Origin: Alloprevotella sp. oral taxon 473 str. F0040
GTDB lineage: Bacteria > Bacteroidota > Bacteroidia > Bacteroidales > Bacteroidaceae
Assembly (NCBI RefSeq): GCF_000318095.2
Contig: NZ_KB290714.1
Coordinates: 369,875-433,874, forward strand
Direction: 5' to 3'
Length of the DNA stretch: 64,000 nucleotides
The notes below the pieces were generated by a model that was not told the origin of the DNA, made no database searches, and was given only the letters and a program-made list of their open reading frames with translations. This document shows positions 44,410 through 52,316 of the stretch, in pieces. Position numbers and translations under genes: made by a program. Every line of letters starts with the position of its first letter. Within the stretch, counting starts at the first letter, position 1.

Positions 44410-44494
44410 GTATAGAGAAATATGTCGAGATTCGTAATGATAAGTTTGTAGTCAGCGTGCTTCGAGAATAAAGGGTAGCAATCCTATTTTTTAG

Positions 44495-45613
44495 CTACTC
44501 CACCTTCTGTTGGGCTAGTGCAATGGCAAACTCTGCAATGTCACGTGCCGCATTGGGTTTTGCTAGTTTCAGTGCGTTAGCTGAGAGCTGTTGTAGTGTA
44601 GGCTCATCACGTACCGTAGCCACTGCTAATTCAAGCAATGCGCTGGGAGCATCCGCATCCGTGACATAGCGTGCAGCATCTTTGTTCACCAATGCTAGCG
44701 CGTTGTGTGTTTGGTGATCTTCTGCCACGTTAGGTGAGGGAACCAGGATAGAAGGCTTGCCCAGCAGGCAAATTTCACTGATGCTTGAAGCTCCTGCTCG
44801 ACTCACCACCAAATCGGCCGCAGCATAGGCGGCACTCATGTCGCTCACAAATTCCGTGACGTGGAGTTGTTGAGGTTGAGTCGTTTGAGACAATCGTTCT
44901 TGGATATTCCCACTGTAAAACTTGCCCGTTTGCCACAATATCTGCACATCCTCTTGTTGGGTCAGCCAGTCGAGGTGATTGAGTACACTCTCATTGAGTG
45001 TGCGTGCACCAAGGCTGCCGCCAATGATCAAAATAGTCTTCAAATCAGGGCGCAATCCCAGTTGCTGGCGCGCTTCTTGTGGGGAAAGACTATGGTGTAA
45101 TAGGTTTTGGCGCACAGGATTGCCAGTCAGCACGATGCGGTCTTTAGGAAAAAAGCGTTCCATGCCTTCATAGGCCACGCAGATTTTTTTAGCGCGCTTG
45201 GCAAGAAGTTTGTTCGTCACACCAGCATAAGAATTCTGTTCTTGTAGCAAGGTGGGGATCCCCATTTTACCACTTACATTGAGAGTAGGGCCACTGGCAT
45301 ATCCCCCTACACCCACGGCAACCATGGGCTTGAACTCCTTGATAATGCGTTTCGCCTTGTTTTGAGAACGCCAGAGTTTGAGAAGAACACCAAAGTTGCG
45401 CCACAATTTTTTGCGGTCAAATCCCGCTACTGGTAATCCGACGATGCGATAACCTGCTGCGGGCACGCGCTGCATTTCCATGCGTCCTTCAGCACCGACG
45501 AAGAGTATTTCTGCTTCGGGGCGTAAGGCTTTTATTTCGTTAGCAATAGCGATGGCTGGGAAGATGTGTCCACCTGTGCCTCCACCGCTGATGATGACTC
45601 TCAATTCGTTCAT
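44495..45613 (-). CDS. murG: Undecaprenyl-PP-MurNAc-pentapeptide-UDP-GlcNAc GlcNAc transferase
   Basis: 372 residues, membrane-associated GT-B enzyme making lipid II. Motif SGGGTGGHIFPAIAIANEI at the N-terminus, GGYASGPTL, LLQEQNSYAGVTNKLL, IIGGSLGAR and SRAGASSISEICLLGKPSILVPSP (donor site) are intact. It is the first gene of the cluster here; the usual upstream neighbours (ftsW, murD, mraY) are absent from this window because tyrS occupies that position. Confidence 0.96.
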   Translation of the reverse strand: MNELRVIISGGGTGGHIFPAIAIANEIKALRPEAEILFVGAEGRMEMQRVPAAGYRIVGLPVAGFDRKKLWRNFGVLLKLWRSQNKAKRIIKEFKPMVAVGVGGYASGPTLNVSGKMGIPTLLQEQNSYAGVTNKLLAKRAKKICVAYEGMERFFPKDRIVLTGNPVRQNLLHHSLSPQEARQQLGLRPDLKTILIIGGSLGARTLNESVLNHLDWLTQQEDVQILWQTGKFYSGNIQERLSQTTQPQQLHVTEFVSDMSAAYAAADLVVSRAGASSISEICLLGKPSILVPSPNVAEDHQTHNALALVNKDAARYVTDADAPSALLELAVATVRDEPTLQQLSANALKLAKPNAARDIAEFAIALAQQKVE

Positions 45614-45672
45614 GTTCAGAGACTTTTCAGCAAAACATGCCTATTAAGGGCAAGTTAGTGTCAATATCTGAG

Positions 45673-45680
45673 CAAAAGTA
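45673..45680 (-). promoter_or_regulatory. -7 box upstream of murG
   Basis: Minus-strand TACTTTTG (45680-45673), about 60 bases before the start of murG. No convincing -33 box at 20 bp. Confidence 0.5.
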
Positions 45681-45723
45681 ACAAATAAATTCCGAGTTTT
45701 GCCCTCTTTTACAGAAAAAAGTA

Positions 45724-45762
45724 GCAAAAAAAATTAGGGGTCATAACTTATGACTCCTAATT
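45724..45762 (-). terminator. Terminator of tyrS
   Basis: 15-bp stem AATTAGGGGTCATAA (45732-45746) with 45748-45762 (one G-T pair), followed on the minus strand by eight T. It separates tyrS from the division cluster. Confidence 0.9.
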
Positions 45763-45817
45763 CGTTATTTTTCACATCGAAAAACCTCTATTTCGATTGT
45801 AGTGCCTTTGCTTTGAA

Positions 45818-47113
45818 CTATTTCACAATAATGAGGTAGTAGTTCTTTTTACCCTTTTGTGCCAAGAGATATTTGCCATCGAGCAAGTCGTCTTCTGTGA
45901 GTTCACGGTCGAAGGCTTCTAGTTTCTCTTTGTTGATGCTCACACCACCACCTTGAGTGAGTTTGCGCATCTCACCCTTAGAAGGGAATGCCTTGGTGGT
46001 TTCTGCCAAGAGGTCTACGGCTTTTGCACCCACCACCTGGTCACGGCTCACCTCAAACTTCTGCACACCATCGAACACAGCCAAGAGTGTTGCTTCGTCG
46101 AGCTTGAGCAAGTTTTCCTTTGTCGCCTTGCCGAAGAGTATGTTGGTAGCTTCTACGGCCATTTCATAATCTTGCTGGCCGTGAACAAGCACGGTTACCT
46201 CTTGACCGAGACGCTTTTGCAGGCTGCGAAGACCTGGGTTTTGGCGATGCTCTTCGATGAGACCATCGATTTCCTCCTTGGTGAGATCGGTGAAAATCTT
46301 GATGTAGCGTTCTGCTTCCTCATCACCCACATTGAGCCAGAATTGGTAGAAAGCATAAGGGGTGGTGCGATTGCGATCGAGCCAGATATTGCCTTGTTCG
46401 GTCTTGCCAAACTTCTTCCCATCTGCTTTCGTGATGAGGGGACATGTGAGGGCAAAGGCTTCGTTGTCAGAACCCAGTTTGCGGCGAATCAACTCCGTAC
46501 CAGTAGTGATGTTTCCCCATTGGTCGCTACCGCCCATCTGGAGTTTGCAGTTCTTCTCTTGATAGAGGTGGAGAAAATCGTAGCCTTGGAGCAATTGGTA
46601 GGTAAACTCAGTGAACGACATGCCTTCGGCAAACTCACCATTGAGACGACGCTTCACGCTATCTTTTGCCATCATGTAGTTTACGGTGATACACTTACCA
46701 ATTTCGCGAGCGAAGTCGAGGAAGCTGTAATCCTTCATCCATTCGTAGTTGTTCACCAACTCAGCTGCGTTAGGAGCGTCACTTTCAAAATCAAGGAATC
46801 GTGACAGCTGCTCTTTGATGCACGCCACATTGTGACGGAGCGTTTCCTCATTAAGCAAATTGCGCTCTGCGCTCTTGCCTGAAGGGTCTCCGATCATGCC
46901 CGTTGCACCACCCACTAGGGCGAGAGGCTTGTGGCCTGCTTGTTGGAGATGGCGAAGCATCATCACGCCACAGAGGTGACCAATGTGGAGCGAGTCGGCT
47001 GTGGGGTCGATGCCTACATAGGCCGTCACCATTTCTTTTTCAAAAAGTTCTTCGGTGCCTGGCATCATTTGGTGGAGCATGCCACGCCATTTGAGTTCAT
47101 CTACGAAATTCAT
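45818..47113 (-). CDS. tyrS: Tyrosyl-tRNA synthetase
   Basis: 431 residues, class I enzyme of the bacterial TyrRS group. HIGH-type motif [10 protein letters not shown] at about residue 36, substrate pocket GGSDQWGNI, and the KMSKS-type motif KFGKTEQGN, with a C-terminal S4 RNA-binding domain ([10 protein letters not shown]) ending NYYLIIVK. Own promoter and terminator. Confidence 0.97.
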   Translation of the reverse strand: MNFVDELKWRGMLHQMMPGTEELFEKEMVTAYVGIDPTADSLHIGHLCGVMMLRHLQQAGHKPLALVGGATGMIGDPSGKSAERNLLNEETLRHNVACIKEQLSRFLDFESDAPNAAELVNNYEWMKDYSFLDFAREIGKCITVNYMMAKDSVKRRLNGEFAEGMSFTEFTYQLLQGYDFLHLYQEKNCKLQMGGSDQWGNITTGTELIRRKLGSDNEAFALTCPLITKADGKKFGKTEQGNIWLDRNRTTPYAFYQFWLNVGDEEAERYIKIFTDLTKEEIDGLIEEHRQNPGLRSLQKRLGQEVTVLVHGQQDYEMAVEATNILFGKATKENLLKLDEATLLAVFDGVQKFEVSRDQVVGAKAVDLLAETTKAFPSKGEMRKLTQGGGVSINKEKLEAFDRELTEDDLLDGKYLLAQKGKKNYYLIIVK

Positions 47114-47201
47114 CGATGTATTATAGCTATTTGGAATTGTCGATTAGCAAATGCTCAAGGGGCACTAAAAAGTAGCAGCCTTGAGCGCAATATGTCATCT
47201 G

Positions 47202-47233
47202 CAAAATTACGATTTCTTGCGCGGTCTACCAAA
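47202..47233 (-). promoter_or_regulatory. Promoter of tyrS
   Basis: Minus-strand TAATTTTG (47209-47202) and TTTG (47233-47230), spacer 20 bp. Confidence 0.7.
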
Positions 47234-47265
47234 TTTTAAGCTTAAGTGTTGAAAAGAAGTTGGCC

Positions 47266-47601
47266 TCAGTCGCGAATGAAGCGGCGACATAGCGAAACTA
47301 GCGGTTGTGCCGCGTAGGCCACCCACACGCCTGCTATGAGATGATAGAGGGAAGGCACATCAATAGGCAGAATCGCTGCTATAATCGCTATCTCTGTGTG
47401 TACCAAAGCCACTGCCTCTCGGGGCGTCACCTTGATGTTTAGAAATTCACTGCACCATTTAGCTAAGGAGAGAAAGGCTGATTGTTCAGCTAGCCAGCTG
47501 ATGAGAGAAAAACGAAGAATAGCCATGAAAAAAGTTGTTTTACGTGCCAAGTTCGGACTAACAGCGCGGAATGTAGAGGGAGCAATAGTGGTGTGGTTCA
47601 T
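47266..47601 (-). CDS. Small hydrophobic protein of unknown function
   Basis: 111 residues. Two probable membrane segments (about 25-50 and 68-95: IAIIAAILPIDVPSLYHLIAGVWVAYAA) and a basic C-terminus (PLVSLCRRFIRD). I do not recognise it. It has a -7 box 45 bases upstream and lies between the tyrS promoter and a long gene-free stretch. A minus-strand frame this long with even hydrophobic segments is likely real, but conservation has not been checked. Confidence 0.5.
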   Translation of the reverse strand: MNHTTIAPSTFRAVSPNLARKTTFFMAILRFSLISWLAEQSAFLSLAKWCSEFLNIKVTPREAVALVHTEIAIIAAILPIDVPSLYHLIAGVWVAYAAQPLVSLCRRFIRD

Positions 47602-47645
47602 GGTGTTGAAGTAGTTCTATGTGGGTTGTTGATTGTTTGATGGTG

Positions 47646-47653
47646 CAAAGGTA
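47646..47653 (-). promoter_or_regulatory. -7 box of the small hydrophobic protein gene
   Basis: Minus-strand TACCTTTG (47653-47646). A TTTG lies 23 bp further up, which is longer than usual. Confidence 0.45.
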
Positions 47654-47815
47654 TCCTTAGTTTGTGACGTGTAGTGTCAAAGTTGCAGATGTAAGGTTAA
47701 ATCTTTAAGTCCTTTGAATAGAGAGGCCAGTCTGGAAAATAAGAAAACTCGAGGTGAAAATAGACGTGAAAAAGGATGCTTACTTTGTGCTTGAAATAGA
47801 TCATTTTTGATGCCC

Positions 47816-48049
47816 CTCGCGCGTGATGCGCGTGCGCATCCCTAGAATTTTGAACAAAAAACCTTCACAACCTTCACACTGAGTAGCTCTTTTCTCCGAC
47901 TTTTTAGAGAAAACTTGGGAGAACTTTTAGCAGATCTCCTAGACTTTTCTACGCAGCTCCCACTTTTTTCCAAAAGTCTCGGACGAATGACTGAGTGTGA
48001 AGGTTGTGAAAGTAAAAATATCGAAATCCCTGTAATGCGCGCGCGTGTG
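47816..48049. repeat. Intergenic element, copy C, with the 21-nt array inside
   Basis: CG-rich alternating tract (47816-47840), left arm CCTTCACAACCTTCAC (47862-47877, one base different), 119-base interior, right arm GTGAAGGTTGTGAAAG (47997-48012), CG tract (48036-48049). Here the 21-nt units lie between the arms, starting at 47874, 47895, 47916, 47937, 47958 and 47979 (for example TCCGAC, TCCTAG, TCCCAC, TCGGAC). Confidence 0.8.
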
Positions 48050-48290
48050 AGAGGAGGTTGGAAATAGTGTGGGTAGGATTGGATGATGTTGTGTGTGTTT
48101 TTCTCTTCTTAGACCGTTCTGGTTCGATCTTAAACATTTTCTAAGATATAAGTTTGATTTGCAATGTCAGTATTTCAAAAATGGCAGCAGCTAAAGTTTC
48201 TTCGTCACTTTTTCTCTGTTTTTTCACTCTTTGTGCATTTTGCTATCCCTATACTTATAGAGGGGGGAAGCTACTAAGGGGATAAAAAGC

Positions 48291-48326
48291 TTCCTCCCCC
48301 AAACTGATGATAGTTCGAGGGAGGAA
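48291..48326 (-). terminator. Terminator of the large surface protein gene
   Basis: Stem TTCCTCCCCCAAACT (48291-48305) with 48312-48326 (two imperfect pairs) and a 6-base loop; GCTTTTTATC follows on the minus strand. Confidence 0.8.
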
Positions 48327-48350
48327 TGATAAAGTGTCAGGATTAGCGTG

Positions 48351-51300
48351 TTATTTCACGATAACCTTGTGTCCGTTGATCACATAGATACCAGCAGGGA
48401 GGTTCTTCACGTCATCAACACGTACACCAGAGAGGGTGAATGTACCCTTTGTCTTGTGTGCAGGAGCGAGTACTCCAGTCTTGATGAGAGTGATGATTTG
48501 GTTAGCAGGAATCACGAGGTCACCATTTTCGGTAGTTTCGGGAAGCTTGCCGAAGTAGCCTGTGTTAGGTGCAGCCTTGTCTCCTTGTTCTGAGAGAACC
48601 ACCTTACTACGGTCAGGACTAAACTGTCCGTTGTTTTCAGGAAGCTGAACGAAGTCAAATGTACCATAGAGACCGTTGACAGGATCAGTGGGCTTGTTGG
48701 TAGGCTTGAGGTCCTTGATGTCTTTAGTTGTAGTAAAGAGTGTTACAGTACCCTTGTTTTGTGTACCAGGTTTGAACACGTAACCTTGACCAGCTTTGAG
48801 TTTCTTGTCTCCTACAGCTTTAAGGACAACGTCCTTTGTGTCGGCCTTTTGACCAATGACGGTGTAGAAGTTGCCATTGTTTTCATCAGCATCAAACTCG
48901 GCATCAATGGGGAGAGTGATAAACTGGAATCCTTCTTTCGCAGCGAGTGTGTAAGAGAAACCATTCTCAAGGATTTCCTTGAGCTGATCCGCTTCTACTG
49001 GTTGGAAAGAGAATGCAGAGTTGTCGTTCTCCTTAGCAGCAAGCCAAGTAACGATGGTCTTTGATGAAGGATCCGCGTTGACATAGGGATAGTTGTCTTC
49101 TGTTGGGTCGGTAGACACGAAACGGAAGGCACCAGGGAAGTTGATGAACTCTACTTTGAAGACGTAAGGAGTTTCAGAGAGCATCATAGCACGCTGTTTC
49201 TTCTTGTCATCACGAGAGAGGTAGAGACCGTTGAAGATATTGCGGAAAGTGTATCCACCATCTACCTTTTCTACTTGCCAGAAGTAATCGAGGTGCTGTT
49301 TGCGATCGGGTGCATCCTCAAATTCGCCTGTAGTAGTGGCAGAGGCTTGGCGGCCAGCTATGCACACTTGGTCATTCGAGGTAGTTGAGGAGTTGCGCAC
49401 AGCTAGCACATTGTGATATACTCTCTTATTAGATGATTCGCTTTGAATCATGTAGAGTCCAGTGTTGGGCATGCGTAACTTGCTCTCGAAGGTGGTGAGA
49501 GCAGCGTTGAGTTGTGCCACGATGTTGTTAATTTCAGCTACAGTAGCTGCTTTTACATCGGTGATAGCCTTGAGGTCAGCGATTGCTTTATCGTGAGCTG
49601 CTTGGAGTTCTGTCTTGGCACCATTTTGATAGTAACCGAGTCCATCTCCTTCTTGAGCTTTCTCGAGACGTCCCTTGATGATATTGGCAACATCGGTGAT
49701 ACGGGAAGCATCGGGATAGTTCTCGCGGAATTTATCGTAAATCTTCTTGAAATTCTCGATCGTAGCTTCAGTAGCGGCTTTAGCGGCGAGTTCTTTTTCT
49801 GCTGCCTTGATAGCCTGTTCTAGGGCTTGCATCACGTCTGCAGGAACACCAGAGTTAGGAGAATTGAGTTTATCATATTCTCCCTTATAAACACGGAGCT
49901 CATTTGCGTATACAAAACCACTCACATTATTGTCCATTCTGTTGACAATCTCAAGACGGAGATATTTGTGTGGTTCGTTGAAAGCAAGAGTAGCGAATCC
50001 TACCTTACGTCCGTTCTCTGTACCATCTACAGTGAGCATTTTGGTCTTGAAATCGAAAGTTCCAGTTGCTAGAGGTTCCCAGCCCTGCTTTTTCCAAGCA
50101 TCATAGTCGTATTGATCAGCGATAGGTTGACCACTTTCGTCTACCTTCTGCACCTTTCCCTTATCCAGTGCAGCTTCGTCCTTAGCTCCCCAGAGAACAA
50201 CCTGTTTAGGAGAACCAGAAGCGGCATTGCCCACGAGACGTTCACCCCATTTCACAATGATACTGTTGACAGCTTCATTAAGTTTGAAGTTGAAGAAGTG
50301 ATGTGCATTCCAAGCGTGTTCTCCACCGTGCCATGTGGTGTGGAAGAAGCTGCTAAGGTCTTTGTCAAACAAGACGTTGATATCCTTACCTTCATCGGGG
50401 TCTGCCATGGGGCACGAAATCTGATCCTTGGAAGTTACTATACCATCCAGTTCGTTGAAGTCTCCCTTAAGAGCGGTTTCAGACTTCTTGCCATCAGTAC
50501 CAAGTGGGTAATACACATTACCGTTCTTGATAGCGTCTTTAGCTTTCTCCACAAGGCCAGTGAGTTCTACGTTGCGCTTAGGCTGAGCGATGAGAGCCAT
50601 GAGTTGCTTCACCTCTTCTGGGGTGATAGTGCGAGTGTGCCAAGAAGAAGGTTTCGCGTTGGCAGTCCAAACTACAGTGCTATAGCCACTGACTTGAGCG
50701 TGAATACCACCATTGCCGACGAGTTTATCGGAAGTGAAGGTGAGATAACCAGGTTCGTCGGCATTCGCTCCGATAGAGAATGCGGCCTCAGGTTTCTCGG
50801 TCATGGTGATATTTCGGTAGTAGTTTGGTTGAGGGCCGATGTAACGACCTGTCTCGAGGTTGCGGAAATAGAACTTACCTTCTTGGTCAGTAGCTATAAC
50901 CTCCCATACGAATTTTGCCAAGTTGTAGCTGATGGGATCATTGTGGTAGTATTCCACCTCATCCTTCTCTTTACCAGACCAACTCAGACCATTGGCACCA
51001 AACTTAACTGCACCTTGGTCGTAGAGTGCAGTGCCATCATATCCCGATTCGTTCTCACCACGCCAGTTGGTGATGATGTAATAGCCAGGTACAAGAGGAT
51101 TGATAGCCGTTACAAATGCATTGTAAGTAGGCTTGAGTTCGTCGATTATTTTATAAATTTCAGCCTCTGGCAAGTTGCTGTTGCCATCAGTAACATCCTT
51201 AGCCTTCTTCCATAAATCTACCAAAGCCTTATGTTTTGTAGCATCATATTCACCAGAACCACTACCAATGCGATAGTTTTTGATGGTTTCTTCGAGAGTC

Positions 51301-52043
51301 TTGCCTTCTGGGACTATTTCGCGCATAGCGGCTTCAAGTGCTTCACGCGCCTCAAGTTTAATGGCGGGGCGAAGAATCCAAGCATTTTGATTGTAGTCTG
51401 TGCCAATAGAAGCATTGTTTCCGCTCAGTAAGAACTGGTATTGTGAGTACTTGTTCTTAGCATCAATAGGGTATGCAGAAGCGATAATCAATTCACCTGG
51501 GGCTGCATTCGTAGGGATGTAGGAGGCTTTCTGAAGATCAAGGTCTTCATTATTAGCTTTTGCACGCCAAATGTAGGCATCGATTCCTTTGTATTTCACT
51601 GGATCTTTGCCATCTTCTACGTAGTCGTAGGATTCTTCTGGATTCTTTTCTTCTACTTCAACTACTACTACTTTCCATGCACGTTCTACTTGTTTAGTAA
51701 AGAAAGAAGCAGAACCAGGAAGTGCTACATATTCTCCAGTTTGGCACTTGATGTAGTACACTTCATTGCCATTCACTTGCTCGTTAGCTTTCTCAAATGA
51801 GAATACACCTTTGTCATTGAAGCCAGAAGTGGAAGTGATAAACTGATTGCCAAAGAGATAAGCTGCTGATCCAGCTTTAGCGGAGGCTGCACTCTGGAAT
51901 ACATATTGCTTGCCTGCCTCAATCTCTGTGGCTTCAACAGGGTCTTGGCTGACAGTTACTGACCAATAGTCAGCAGATGCACTAATAGCTCCCACAGAGG
52001 TGAGAACACATGCGGTCATCATGGTTTGGTAGACGTGTTTCAT
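48351..52043 (-). CDS. Large secreted surface protein with F5/8-type (discoidin) domain, 1,230 aa
   Basis: Signal peptide (MKHVYQTMMTACVLTSVGAISASA). About residues 30-540 are beta-rich repeats describing two related segments (YIIKCQTGEYVALPGS, FRNLETGRYIGPQPNY). Residues about 540-740 form an F5/8 type C, carbohydrate- or surface-binding domain (FDKDLSSFFHTTWHGGEH to YLRLEIVNRMDNN and FVYANELRVY). Then a helical FIVAR-like stretch (about 765-880), another beta-rich part, and the C-terminal FTLSGVRVDDVKNLPAGIY with a final NGHKVIVK, like type IX secretion or surface-sorting tails of Prevotella. Probably an exported adhesin or glycan-binding protein; no catalytic motif seen. Own promoter and terminator. 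Confidence 0.8.
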   Translation of the reverse strand: MKHVYQTMMTACVLTSVGAISASADYWSVTVSQDPVEATEIEAGKQYVFQSAASAKAGSAAYLFGNQFITSTSGFNDKGVFSFEKANEQVNGNEVYYIKCQTGEYVALPGSASFFTKQVERAWKVVVVEVEEKNPEESYDYVEDGKDPVKYKGIDAYIWRAKANNEDLDLQKASYIPTNAAPGELIIASAYPIDAKNKYSQYQFLLSGNNASIGTDYNQNAWILRPAIKLEAREALEAAMREIVPEGKTLEETIKNYRIGSGSGEYDATKHKALVDLWKKAKDVTDGNSNLPEAEIYKIIDELKPTYNAFVTAINPLVPGYYIITNWRGENESGYDGTALYDQGAVKFGANGLSWSGKEKDEVEYYHNDPISYNLAKFVWEVIATDQEGKFYFRNLETGRYIGPQPNYYRNITMTEKPEAAFSIGANADEPGYLTFTSDKLVGNGGIHAQVSGYSTVVWTANAKPSSWHTRTITPEEVKQLMALIAQPKRNVELTGLVEKAKDAIKNGNVYYPLGTDGKKSETALKGDFNELDGIVTSKDQISCPMADPDEGKDINVLFDKDLSSFFHTTWHGGEHAWNAHHFFNFKLNEAVNSIIVKWGERLVGNAASGSPKQVVLWGAKDEAALDKGKVQKVDESGQPIADQYDYDAWKKQGWEPLATGTFDFKTKMLTVDGTENGRKVGFATLAFNEPHKYLRLEIVNRMDNNVSGFVYANELRVYKGEYDKLNSPNSGVPADVMQALEQAIKAAEKELAAKAATEATIENFKKIYDKFRENYPDASRITDVANIIKGRLEKAQEGDGLGYYQNGAKTELQAAHDKAIADLKAITDVKAATVAEINNIVAQLNAALTTFESKLRMPNTGLYMIQSESSNKRVYHNVLAVRNSSTTSNDQVCIAGRQASATTTGEFEDAPDRKQHLDYFWQVEKVDGGYTFRNIFNGLYLSRDDKKKQRAMMLSETPYVFKVEFINFPGAFRFVSTDPTEDNYPYVNADPSSKTIVTWLAAKENDNSAFSFQPVEADQLKEILENGFSYTLAAKEGFQFITLPIDAEFDADENNGNFYTVIGQKADTKDVVLKAVGDKKLKAGQGYVFKPGTQNKGTVTLFTTTKDIKDLKPTNKPTDPVNGLYGTFDFVQLPENNGQFSPDRSKVVLSEQGDKAAPNTGYFGKLPETTENGDLVIPANQIITLIKTGVLAPAHKTKGTFTLSGVRVDDVKNLPAGIYVINGHKVIVK

Positions 52044-52116
52044 GATAGAATATTTGAATAATTATTTATTAAATTCGTGGATGAAATGCCAACTATCTAA
52101 TATAGCATAACGGGAG

Positions 52117-52146
52117 CAAAGATACAAATGTTTTTGTAATTACAAA
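52117..52146 (-). promoter_or_regulatory. Promoter of the large surface protein gene
   Basis: Minus-strand TATCTTTG (52124-52117) and TTTG (52146-52143), spacer 18 bp. The leader is about 70 bases. Confidence 0.6.
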
Positions 52147-52238
52147 AAGAATTTTGTTACTTTCTATCTGTTTTGTAATGTTTATATTTCAAATATAAAT
52201 GCAGTTTTGAGGAACGTGGCTGAACAATGGGAAAAGAA

Positions 52239-52267
52239 AAGTCCACCTCTTTGTGAGAAGTGGACTT
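52239..52267 (-). terminator. Terminator of the M16 protease gene
   Basis: 12-bp stem AAGTCCACCTCT (52239-52250) with 52256-52267 (one G-T pair), 5-base loop; TTTTCTTTTCC follows on the minus strand. Confidence 0.85.
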
Positions 52268-52316
52268 AAATATTAAGAATGTGCTTGCAATATGTATAAT
52301 TTTACAAGCTGCTGGA

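Larger units (their letters stand above)
47602..48350. other. Gene-free region with element copy C
   Basis: About 750 bases. It holds the promoter of the small protein gene, copy C of the GTGAAGGTTGTGAAAG element (47816-48049) and the terminator of the large surface protein gene. Nothing else is seen. Confidence 0.75.
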
